NCBI GenBank assembly: GCA_916613615.1
Contig: OU744730.1
Location: 27,650,882 to 27,714,881 of the forward strand
Reading direction: 5' to 3'
Length of the DNA stretch: 64,000 bases
DNA from: Steromphala cineraria
Taxonomy: Eukaryota > Mollusca > Gastropoda > Trochida > Trochidae
Position numbers and translations under genes: made by a program. Under the pieces are notes generated by a model, which saw nothing but the letters and a program-made list of their open reading frames with translations, made no database searches and was not told where the DNA came from. Positions 37,031 to 48,400 of the stretch are shown here, piece by piece; the first letter of the stretch is position 1, and each line of letters begins with the position of its first letter.

Positions 37031-37880
37031 ATAACTTATTTATCTTACACTTGTATGTTGTTTTTTTTTTTAAAGTCCAAATTGTTTGCAATTTCATAAC
37101 CGATCAAGCTGTTTATGGTTTGTAAAAACAGGACATGCTTTAAACGGAAATCCAAATCCAGACTATAGTGGTATGCTGACGCGGATTGTTTACTTCAACA
37201 ATTCTTTAAGTCAATTAACGTGACAAAAATTTCAACAGAAACACATTTAATCAAGAACACGCCTTCATACAATATTTGACTTCCAAATGATCGAAAATAT
37301 ACAACAAATGAATTGTTTTATTTCACGATCATCATTATTTCGTGTGAAAATATATTCCAAAACAACAAGTGATGTATCAGAAAGATTGATCCCATGTTGG
37401 TTAAAGATTTGGAGATGGGAACGTCAGTATGATATATATAAATTCAATACAGTTCAGTTTATTTGACAGCTAAGATAATATTTGACTTTTAATGATAACA
37501 TTGACATGATAAAAATAATTTTAACAAATACAAAACTCTTTTGACGGGTGGATTTTTCTTCTCATTATTTCAAAGTTTTTCCTGTTTTTCCTTCTTTTTT
37601 TTTTAGAATAAAAGTTTCATGAACGTTTTTTTCTAATATAGACAAAGCTTAAGGACCATGTAATAAAACATTTAATGATGAAAAACCATCTAACAATAAT
37701 AACGATATATAGAATATTTTCAGAGTCTTTGTATCGCATTGTGTATGAAGCATAATTAAAAAGAAAGACTGATAAAATGATAAATGATAACAGTCAATTA
37801 TTTGTAATGTGCTTTTCCATGCGAAGAATGCTTAAACCGCAACAGATTATATCATTATTCTGATACATTCCAATATTAAG

Positions 37881-38024
37881 GTATCCATGTGGACAGCTGG
37901 ATAGACTGAGTGCAGTGTGGATAAATTGCCTTGTTCAGGCACAGTATAAGGCCCAGGTCATAAATGGATTCGAACCTGCGCCTTTGGTGTGAGATGCTAG
38001 CATGCTAACCACTACACCAATATG
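37881..38024 (-). mobile_element. tRNA-derived SINE
   Basis: On the - strand: A box TGGTGTAGTGGTTAGCATGC, B box GCAGGTTCGAATCC, then a body with GAACAAGGCAATTTATCCAC and a tail CTCAGTCTATCCAGCTGT followed by ATGGATACC. The tail domain is shared with the SINE at 51097. The 10-mer ATCCATGTGG occurs at 37883-37892 and 38025-38034, which may be the target duplication, though the first overlaps the SINE tail. Confidence 0.8.
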
Positions 38025-38809
38025 ATCCATGTGGCTTTTGGCTTTTATGGAATTGGCTTTTATAATATAATTTCAGATTTCTTTGCATTGTAGAACATAA
38101 GGATTTAAGATTTACTGACCCTTAGTATGTCTTAAAAGTCACTTGTGCAAAACACTTCAGATTACTATGGATGGTGGTAGCAAGGGTCACTGCTTCTTCT
38201 CCGTGGAAATATTTCTGATAAAGAAAGAAACCTCTTTACTTTGAATCAATATTTGTGGTGTAATAATGTACTCACGATATGTTATTTTATCATGGTCACT
38301 ACAATTGATGTCAAGAAGCATTTATACGACTGAAGTTGTCAACGTCTATTATCAAAAGTAGTAAAATGTAACTGGTCTTTTTTAAAGGTTTGGTTTACAA
38401 TTTTAACGTTTTTATGACCATTTAAGGTGGTAAAACTCATCTACCAATTCACTTACCAATTTTTTTATAAACCAAGATAGCAAAACTATTTCATTTGTCA
38501 AAATAGCTGCCGATTTAAGTCGTCAGATTATCGTTATCTTTACTTTTGCAAATGTCATATATTGAATATTGAATACAAACTATGTTTTACAGGCTTTTCG
38601 TTTTATTTGTTTCTCATTTTACTTTATGTTATAAGTAATTCAGAAATCAAGTTTTCCATTTTTGAGAAAAAAGTATGCATTCGTTGAACAATACATGTAA
38701 TGTACAGAGCCTTGACAGAATAAACATGTCTTGCATGTACATCATGAATAAAAAGCTAACTTCAACATGTGTTCAATTAAATATGTTACAAAGGACATCT
38801 TTAGCAATG

Positions 38810-39150
38810 TCGACATGGTGTTTTTGACTCTGAATTGGTTAATGATAATTTGTGGAAAATTAGTTCATCATTAATGCCAATTGATGATTTGATTTTCTGC
38901 CAAAGTTAAGTTTATCCTTAGTTTAAAGATAAGATTAACAAATGAAAATAACTTTTGTTTCACAATAAATCAAACGTATTGGTCCCTGCTTTGGTGCCTT
39001 ATCAAACATGAATCTCCTAAATTGTGAGAAACGGAGTCAAAGACATTCACAAGATATCTGTTTACAGTTGCAATTGATTTTGCTAATATGTCAGATGTTT
39101 CCCATATTTCATACAAAATATTGAAAACATTAAATTCAGTTCCCTTTAGA
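38810..39150 (+). promoter_or_regulatory. Conserved blocks upstream of gene D
   Basis: Two pieces: 38810-38970 matches inverted sequence upstream of gene B (18310-18480), and 38985-39145 (AAATTGTGAGAAACGGAGTC, ATTCACAAGATATCTGTTTA, CAATTGATTTTGC) matches the block upstream of gene A. They lie about 330-670 bases before exon 1 of D. Regulatory role is only inferred. Confidence 0.45.
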
Positions 39151-39476
39151 AAAGGAGATCAGCTGAAGATTTAAGGTAAACAAAATTCCGAGTACTTTAT
39201 GATGGGTGTATACATTTTGGAATAATAAGTATATGTATAAATAAGATTGACTGATTTTATATGTTAATATTTTAATAATGTAACATTACATCAATATTTA
39301 AAAGTTATTCTCAAAATTAATGGTAATGAATAATAAAAGGTTTTGATATTATAATTTCATGTTATTTATAAGTAAAACAAATATATTAATCTAATACCTT
39401 TTTATGTCACAGCAGAAGCTTAAAATGACTTTTTCTTTTACCTTTCAATTCATTCTGTTTATATTTCAGCTCAGCC

Positions 39477-42400
39477 ATGGATGCTTGTATAATGTCAGTC
39501 CTGATCTTCTCAGTTTTCGCTGTGACTGACATATCCAATGGCGAGTCACCTGGCAACAGGAAGTGTTCAGATCTATGTGCGCAGCTCCCAGCATGCATCT
39601 CTTTTAGATATGAACCTTTACTTTGTGAATGCACACTTGAAGTATCAACACAAAAAGGAAGCATTGTTTCTGCCTTAGATATGGTGTGTAATGTTTTCTT
39701 GTATTCCTTAAATGTTATTAAAAAATACAAAACATTTAAATATAACGTAATCATCGTTGAAAGTGTATAAAGAAAGAGATTATTGCATGAGATTATTCAC
39801 CTGTTTTTTTCAGAGTGCCTCTCTTAATTCTTCATTGAAGAACTTCTTCCAATTTCTAACCATGAGACGTGTGCTAAAATGTGAGTTATATATCAAAATA
39901 GGTTTCTCATATTCTTCTGATATTTTCTCAGATCAATTTAACATATTTACCGAAACAACTAATTGTACCTGCCAGTGAGGTTATTTAACAAGTTGTGATT
40001 GTTTTAGAACAGGTTCTCCCCTAGCTAAATCCACAATCGAAGATGTGTTTGTGTATCAATAAATGTGGGTTGTGGGTTCTCTATCAAAAGGAAGTTAAAA
40101 TTAATCACACTGGAATTAAATGCTTTTTGACATTGTTCTATCAGCATTCAAGAAATTAAAGGAAGGGGAGCAACTTAAAATTATTTAAATCCATTATCAA
40201 TGATTCATTTATCCAAAATACAATTAAGTAATAATGGCATGTCTGACGATGTATATCTTGCAAGTAAAGAGTGCATGAAGATTAAGAAACCAAGCCCATT
40301 AATTGTTTTTATTATTTTCATATTAGATATATTGTGAACCTGGTCACAATGGAAAGCACTGCTAATAAGTTAGTCGACTGAACTCAGGCAATTATGCCAG
40401 AGTTCGTACCTTAACTGAGAGAGGCTATGGAAGCGCACTTACTCGATAAAGGCTGTCAACGAACTGCCTGCACAGCGGGTCTCATCCGGGTAGTTCGGCC
40501 GCGATCCCATTCCGGTTCCAGGAACTGGGCGTGGTTGCCCTAGCCTTGCTGCGGGTCACCATACTCCTCCCCGTTTAATAAGTCCCCCCTTGGCGGTTGT
40601 ATGGAACTTGGCAGGGTCCCCTGAGCTGTCGGGTAGTTGGCCCACAGCAATCCACCGGTACGGCCGAAACGATCCTCTGGAACCCGTATCCGTGCAGGCA
40701 TACTGATCCCCATGGCACTGCTCGTTGGGGGGCCCCAGCGGTTGCCGTAACCCCCTTTACACCGGACACCTCCCTCTATCGGCGTGTCGACCTTCGTCTT
40801 TGAGCTTCGTTGGGGGGCCCCAGCGGTCGCCGTAGCCCCCTTCACATAGGACACCCCCATCTTGGAACTTCGTCGGGGGGCCCCAGCGGCTTGCTGTAAC
40901 CCCCATGTGCACCGGACACACTCGTCTTGGAACTTCGTTGGGGGGCCCCAGCGGTTGCCGTAACCCCCTCACCGGACACACTCGTCTTGGAACTTCGTTG
41001 GGGGGCCCCAGCGGTTGCCGTAACCCCCTCACCGGACACACTCGTCGTGGAACTTCGTTGGGGGGCCCCAGCGGTTGCCGTAACCCCCTCACCGGGCACA
41101 CTCGTCGTGGAACTTCGTTGGGGGGCCCCAGCGGTTGCCGTAACCCCCTCACCGGACACACTCGTCGTGGAACTTCGTTGGGGGGGCCCCAGCGGTTGCC
41201 GTAACCCCCATTCACCCAGGACGCGTCGCCTAGGCGCGCGCCCCATCCCCCTGGGCTTCAGCGGGAGTACACCCTCATGGCGTTGTTAGTGGTGTACTCA
41301 GCCACCTCCCGGAGGGACTCCCCCCGGATCCCCGCTACGGCCTCCAGAACATGGCCGATCAGCTGAGGGCTGTTGGGCGTTGGGCATCCTGGCGGTGGCA
41401 GGTGAGGGGCGTCGCTCTCAAGGACGATCTGTTCCTGGGACAGCCCCCGCAGCATCTCCCTCTGCTTCCGGTTGAACCGGCCCACCAGGCTGGTGAACCC
41501 GAACACCACTTTGGGGAAGGCCTCCTCCCACTCCTGGGCCTGGCGCTGAGTCCCGGCGAAGCAATGTACGTGAATCTGGTGCCCACGATTGACCACTGGC
41601 CGGAGAAGCCCGATGGTCCTGGGGTGCACGTCCCATCCGTAATCATCAGCCCCTCTCGCGTGGATAATGATGGGCGTCCCTTGGGGCACCACTTGGGCCT
41701 GGCGGACCAGGACCTCTTCCTGGAGGTCCCACTCGTCTTCAGGGCCCGTCCGGTCGAGCCCCATCTCTCCGGCAGCCAGGTGGTGGTTGTACCATAGTTC
41801 CGTAATTCTCATGTAGATGTCCCCGTCGAACTGGGCCGCCTTCTTCGGATGGACCCCCACGGCCCGGATCACTCCTTCCTCCGTCGATGGGCCGTCTGGA
41901 TGGGTCGCAGGATCGCAGTAGACCTCCACGAGCCCCAGGACGTCTACTCGATGGGCGCCGTCGGCTTGAGGTCCCTGGCGCAGCAACAGGTCCGCTGAGG
42001 GGGGCCCCTGGTGATGGGCCATGGCTAGCGGCCACGTCCGGTCGAGGTGGTAGTGGGAGTCTATTACTCCCAGCGTTTCTTCTCTCATCGATGGGGAGGC
42101 CCGCTGTTTCTCAGTCGGACCCTGGACGGTGGAACCGCTCTGGTCCCACCTGGACTGGGGGGATGCCACTGCCCTCGCTGCTGTGGGTGGCGGTGGGGCC
42201 GGGCTGGCCTGCCTCCGGACAACCGTGCTTGACGGCGATGGTGTCGCTCCCCTTGTCCTCTCCCGGTCTGTGAATGAGCTTGCGGAGGCATTCCTCGTCC
42301 TGCCTGTCACGGGTGGCTGGTCTCTCTCCTCCCTGTAACCCCGAGTGGTGGGGAAGTCTCGGCCGCCGCTCTCCAAGATAGGTCCGGAAGGTGTTCCGCT

Positions 42401-45400
42401 GGTCTTTGCTGAGGTGCATGAGTAGGTGGGCCAACACCCTCCAGGTGGCCAAGGTCGCCGGCGAGTTCATGGGGCGCAGCGTGAAGGCGCGAGGACGGTC
42501 CCACCCCATGAACCGGCACAGTCCAGCCATCAGAGACACCTGGCTCTCATCTACATGGGTGCTCTCTGGCAGCTCAAGATGGTGGTTCGCCCATCTTAGC
42601 AGGTCCGGGATGGTCGCCCCTCTTCCCAGGATCCAGTTGGTCAGGAGCTGGAGGGCGCGGGCGCGTCTGTCATGGTTCCTCCTAGCCCCCCTGGGCGTCT
42701 CGCTCACCCGGCCGGCGAAGTACCCGGGCAGGTGGTCCTGGAGGACGTGGCGGGCCAGTTTCCGGGTCCGGGGCAAATTCGGGCACAAGGGGCAGACAGA
42801 TCCCTTGCCCAGGCCAGCGCGTCGGTGAGGTTTTCTGGCCGGTGGGGAGGGCCTCTCGGCCCCCGCAGATGGCTGTGGCCTTCTGGCCGATGGACGGGGC
42901 CCTTCGGCCCCCGCAGGTATGTAGTGGTACCCAGAGTCGTCCGAACTGCGACGGTCCCTCTGTCCCTTGGGTCCGGCTCCTGCCCCCCGATGCCTCTTCG
43001 GAGCGGGCTGGCTAACCCTCGGGTCGGGTTCTGCTGGACTCTGTCTCCGGGTCTCGGTGGCCCAGTCTCGCCTTGGGGCCGGTTCCTCCTCGGACGTCCA
43101 GTCTTCCCAGGAGTCTTCCTCCCGCGATGATCCCCCGTCTTGATTAGGGTCGTCCCCCATAGTGCCTGCCTTCCGTTCCCGTGCTCTTCGGGTCGGGGAA
43201 TCGTCCCTGCACGGCGGGGGCAAGGCCAGGTGTCCTAGACGGCTGTGTCCGGGCTCGATGGGCGGCTCCGATCGGGTCCGGTGAAGAAGGCCGTGACCGC
43301 GGCCACGGCTCAAGCGGGGTAGATCCTGGGTCGGCCCCTCGCGGGACCTTCCCCGTCCACCCCCGGTGGTCCCCCTCCCCCGTCCCAGGAGGGCCATCGC
43401 CTGCATAGTGGTCATCTCCACCACTCTGGTCGAAATCTCCGCCGGGATGGAGACCACCAGGCGCCTCGTGAGGACCTCCTCTAGGGTGACCGTCAGTCCT
43501 CCGGCGGCCTCCTCCAACTGTTGATCTTCTACTCGATCGTCCATCTCGTCTTTCTCGGTATAATGTCGTGACTCTGCAACAAGAAGAGATATCATGGTCG
43601 CAATAGGGGCACACATATTCCCGCATGTGGTCAGCCATGACCGCGGTGACCCCCACACATTCCCCGTGAAACCAACCATCGCACCGATCGCACGCGATCA
43701 TAAACGTTCCGTCGTCGGGCCGACGGCAAACGCAGTACAATGGCACTTCGGGCCCGATGTCTTCTTCCGGTCGCGCCTCGCCCTCTGGCGATTTGTCACT
43801 CGTATGCGGCATGGCTCGTCGCAATAGCCACTTTGGCAGTTCGCGGTCCCTGCACTCCTTCAGACGGTCGTGGTGTGCGGTGAACTGGCGAGTCGACGAA
43901 CAGATCAAGAACAAAGAGGTTGAGAGTCGTTGTTGGACCAAATAAGGTCCTTTCCACATGGGGCAGAGCTTCTTGCTCTTTCCTGGCGTGGTCGCAGAAT
44001 CCAGCAGGTAGACTGCCTTGCCCACATCTATCCCTCTGACGTTAGCCCGCAGGTCGTAATCCCTTTTCATCCGCTGCGTCGCCGTCCTGAGATGGTCACG
44101 GGCCAAGGAGTGGGACTCCTTCATGGCTTGCTCCAACTCTTGGACATAAGTCGAGGGGTCGGGACCCTTACCTCCGGGTGGGCCGAACATGAGGTCCACC
44201 GGGGTGGTTATTTCCCGTCCGAGCATGAGACGGTTCGCTGTATACCCCGTCTGTCGGTTCACAGACGACCTTATGGCCCCAGCAAGCTGCGGCAGGAATT
44301 CATCCCACGACGTCTGGGCCTTGTTCACATGACAACGGATCATAGCCATCAGCGTCCGGTTGTACCGCTCCACCTGACCATTTGAAGACGGGCGGTACGG
44401 CGTTGTTCGGGTCTTGGAGATCTGCAGCAGGTCGCACAGGGACCGGAACAATTGGCTCTCGAAGTTCCTCCCCTGGTCCGTGTGTAGCTGGAAGGGCATT
44501 CCGAATCTGCTGAAGAACTGATTCACGGCCGTCCTTGCGGTCAGCTCTGCCTTTTGATGTGGTAGGGGGATGCATTCGACCCACTTTGTGAACTGGTCCA
44601 CCATCATTAGAATGTGCTGGTTTCCCTGGGTACTCAGTGGCAGCGGTCCGATGAAGTCCAAGTGCACCCTCTCCATTGGCGCCCCAGCGTGGAACAGCTT
44701 CATTTCGGCCTTAGCATGCCGGTTGGGCTTCTTGTTGCGGTTGCACTCCGTACATCCCTCAACGTACTCCTTGGCCTCTTGGCCACAGCGGTACCAGTAG
44801 AACTTTTCTCTCAGCCTCTCCTTGGTTTTGGTCACCCCCAAGTGGCCACTCGCCGGGATGTCGTGGAGGCCGCGCAGTACCTCCTTTCTCAGACCTTCTG
44901 GGACGAGAATTGTCTCCCGTATTCTCTCCCCGTCCGGAGTCCTCCTGACTATTTCTCCCCTGTCGTTCCGGCCGAAGAGTTCCTTGTCCAGCCAGTAAGC
45001 CTTGGAATCAGGACCCATGAGGTACAACTCTGAGTCTGCTGGAGTAGTCCCATCGTCCACCCATGCTCTTATGACTCGGAACGCTTCTTCCTGGTCCTGC
45101 AACTCGCGCACATTCTGTGACCCTTGCCGGGGTTGGGACTCAGGACCCACGGGATCGTTGGCTTCCAGCTTGCTGCTGACACTCGCTACATTGACACAGG
45201 TTTGCATCGGTGCCTGAGCGGGCCGTTCCTCGACGACCCACTTACCAGCCTTCACCGTGAGGGTGCGCACCGAAGGGTTGACGTCCACGGCTGGTACTGT
45301 TCGTGGCTTGGACGCCAAAGGGACCACATAGTCCACCTCCTCCTGGAACCGCCCCCAATTAGCGTCAGCCTTGGTGCAGTAACGGCAGCCCCCGCACGGA

Positions 45401-48400
45401 AGGTCAGTCACTCTCACGAATCTTTGGTATTCTTCACACCCCGCCGCCTCAGGCATTCGGGACAGTCCATCTGCGTTCTGGTGTTTCTTGCCGGGCCGGT
45501 GTTCGACAGTCATGTCATACTGGCTGAGTTCCTCGAGCCAGCGGGCCAGCTGTCCCTCGGGATGGCGGAAGTTGAGCAACCACCTAAGACTGCTGTGGTC
45601 CGTTCGCACCTTGAAGGGGGCCCCAAGCAAATAATGTCTGAACTGTCGGGTGAATCGGATTACCGCCAGCAACTCCTTGCGGGTGGTACAGTACCGGCGC
45701 TGTTCCGCTGTGAAGGCAAAGCTGCCATAGCAGATTACTCTCTCCTTGCCGTCTTGGATCTGCAGGAGTTCCGCGCCTATGGCATGGTCGGAGGCGTCGG
45801 TGTCCAGAACAAACGGGTCCTGCTTGTTTGGCAGACCTAGCACGGGTGCTGCCAGGAGGGCGGCCTTTAAGTCCTCAAAACTTTTCTCTTGCTCCACCCC
45901 CCACACAAAAGGCTTCTTCCCCGTGAGGGCGTAGAGGGGCACCGCCGTCTGGGCATAGTCTTTCAGAAACATGCGGTGGTAGTTTGCAAACCCCAGGAAC
46001 CTCTCCACCTCCCTGGTGCTCCGGGGTCTAGGCCATTCTCGCACTGGCGCCAAGGTCTCCGCATTCACCTTGAGTCCCTCCGGGCCAACTACCCGGCCCA
46101 GAAACTCTATTTCCCTCTGAAACAGTTCACACTTCTTCGGTTTTAGCTTCAGGCCGTACTCCCTGAACCTGGCCAACACTGCACGGAGGTTTTTGAAGTG
46201 TCCGGGGACCGTAGTTCCGAGAACCACAGCATCATCTAAGAACGCCAGGACAATCTCCCAACTCAGACCTGTCAGGATTAGGGACATGATCCTGGCGTAC
46301 GTCGCCGGTGCATTGCACAAGCCGAAGGCCATGCGCACATGCTCAAACAGGCCATATTTGGTGATGAAGGCCGTCTTTTTACGATCTTCCGCCTTTATGC
46401 TGACCTGCCAGTAAGCTGAATTCGCATCCAATTTGGAAAACCATGTACAGGAGGATAAGGTATCTAAGCACTCGTCAATCAGGGGAAGCGGAAATTTGTC
46501 CTTTGTACATTTCGCGTTCACCATGCGATAATCGATACAGTAACGCACACTCCCGTCCTTCTTGCGTATGAGCACTGGGGCGGATGCCCATTCTGACGTG
46601 GAGGGCCGAATCACCCCGGCCCTTAACATCTTCTGCAAATGAGCCTCCTCCTCTTTCTCGAAACCCAAGGGCGTCCGACGCATACGCTGGCGGACTGGGG
46701 TTGCCGTGCCGGTGTCGATGCCATGTTCCACCGCCGTGAAGTCCCCCAAATCTAGGTCGTGTTTGGCGAAGACGTCACGGAACTCCCATAAGACCACTCG
46801 GAGCTCCGCACAGTCCGCTTCGGACAGGTTCATCCGAGAACGGTGGTATAGGTCCTGTAGGTGGTCAGGGACCTTGTCCCCAATGTCACTCACGGTTTGT
46901 CGGATGTGCACGTCACTTGGTCTAGGGGATGCGGGTATGGTGCGGCCTACTGGCTCCGCGGGAGAGGCCCACCCTACCAGCTGTCCCTGCTTCAGGGTCA
47001 CAGAGCAGTCCGAGGCATTGATGAGGCAAACTCGGACCCCGTCCTTTTCGTCGTGGAAGGTTCGGGGCAAGATGGCCTGGCCCCCTAGCTCTTCCGCCGC
47101 TTCTACCACGAAGGACTCCAGAGGAGAACTCAGCTGACACGGAACTAACACCACCGTCTGTGGCGGGAGTGTGGCCCTTTTCTCACAAAAAACACGGCAC
47201 TCCTTAGTCTCTGCCAACCTAGGTGTCATGCTGATTTCCTCACCCCCGATCACAATGACTTGCCGATCCAGGTGGATGGTCGAACAATGCTTTTTCAAGA
47301 AGTCCATGCCTAGTAGCAGATCATCGTTGATCGGAGCCTCTAGCACTTGTAAGGCGTATTCGGTGCTCCCCAAATGTAGTTTCACCTGGTCCATAATGCG
47401 GCCCTTCATGTCCAGTGCTCGCCCCGCATTGTGAATTAACACCTCACGGGAGACCGCTGGTTTGTCGGTAAGGCAGGACACAAACCGGTCTGAGACGATC
47501 GTGTTATCCGCTGCGGTGTCAATGATGCCGACGGTCTCGTGTCCCTGAAACCGCACTGGTATAGTGAAAGAACCCCCACTCTCTAGGGCCCTAATTGTCA
47601 CAACAGGAAAGTCTGATATGGCCTCTACTCGTCCCGGCGGCTCGTCAAGCCCTGAGACCTGATCGGACGTCATATCAGGTGGCCATGGCGGCGAGTCCAT
47701 TACAGACGTTTGCGCCACCTTCGGGGGAAACCTATTGGCCTCTAGTTTCCCCCGGTCTCGTTTAAAGGACTGTTTGCGTCCCCGAACGAAACCTGCTTCC
47801 CTGGAGATCTGGTTTGGCGGGGGCATTCGGCCTTAAAGTGGCCCACCTCCCCACAAGAGTAACACTCACGGCCCCGTGGGCTCGCGCTTCTTGAACGAGA
47901 GCGACCACGGCTGGTCTCTCTGGTCGACTGTCTGGACGGAGCCTGCAAGGAGACCTGTATTTTCGCCACGGCGCTCTGTATCTCCTTGACGGCACTCTGG
48001 ATTTCCCCTCTCGCCCGCTCTGCTGCGTCCATCCTGTTCACAGCGCCACTATTGTGAACCTGGTCACAATGGAAAGCACTGCTAATAAGTTAGTCGACTG
48101 AACTCAGGCAATTATGCCAGAGTTCGTACCTTAACTGAGAGAGGCTATGGAAGCGCACTTACTCGATAAAGGCTGTCAACGAACTGCCTGCACAGCGGGT
48201 CTCATCCGGGTAGTTCGGCCGCGATCCCATTCCGGTTCCAGGAACTGGGCGTGGTTGCCCTAGCCTTGCTGCGGGTCACCATAGATATATGAATACTGAC
48301 TGTGTTAATATACCTTAATCAAGAACTTATAAAAAGGACTTAACATATTACAGAAATGGACGATTATCTCAAATAATTTTTCCTTTATCCTAAACATTGA

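Larger units (their letters stand above)
40330..48283 (-). mobile_element. Gypsy/Ty3-type LTR retrotransposon with PHD and TatD domains, 7.95 kb
   Basis: Two LTRs of about 234 bases (40330-40563 and 48050-48283) are identical on inspection. Depending on where the ambiguous ends are set, the target duplication is 4-9 bases within TAGATATAT (40324-40332 and 48282-48290). Transcription is on the - strand: LTR, primer site, short gag, pol (protease, RT, RNase H, integrase, PHD), ORF3, TatD-like ORF4, 60-base repeats, purine tract, LTR. It is strikingly GC-rich against AT-rich host DNA. Identical LTRs and open frames mean a very recent insertion, inside intron 2 of gene D. The integrase-after-RNase H order defines Ty3/Gypsy. 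Confidence 0.95.

Noticed and set aside
40757..41289. Long open frames on both strands over the GC-rich repeats
   Set aside because: They arise because a 60-base unit (a multiple of three) without stops is repeated; frames exist in several registers and end outside the repeats without any domain.
43144..43570. Last 150 residues of the pol frame as a real domain
   Set aside because: Arg/Gly-rich, no motif, and the overlapping frame (ORF3) has normal protein character; likely a shadow.
41351..47440. Many + strand and second-frame open frames across the retrotransposon
   Set aside because: They overlap well-identified pol, ORF3 or TatD coding on the - strand and show no motifs; high GC content lowers stop frequency.
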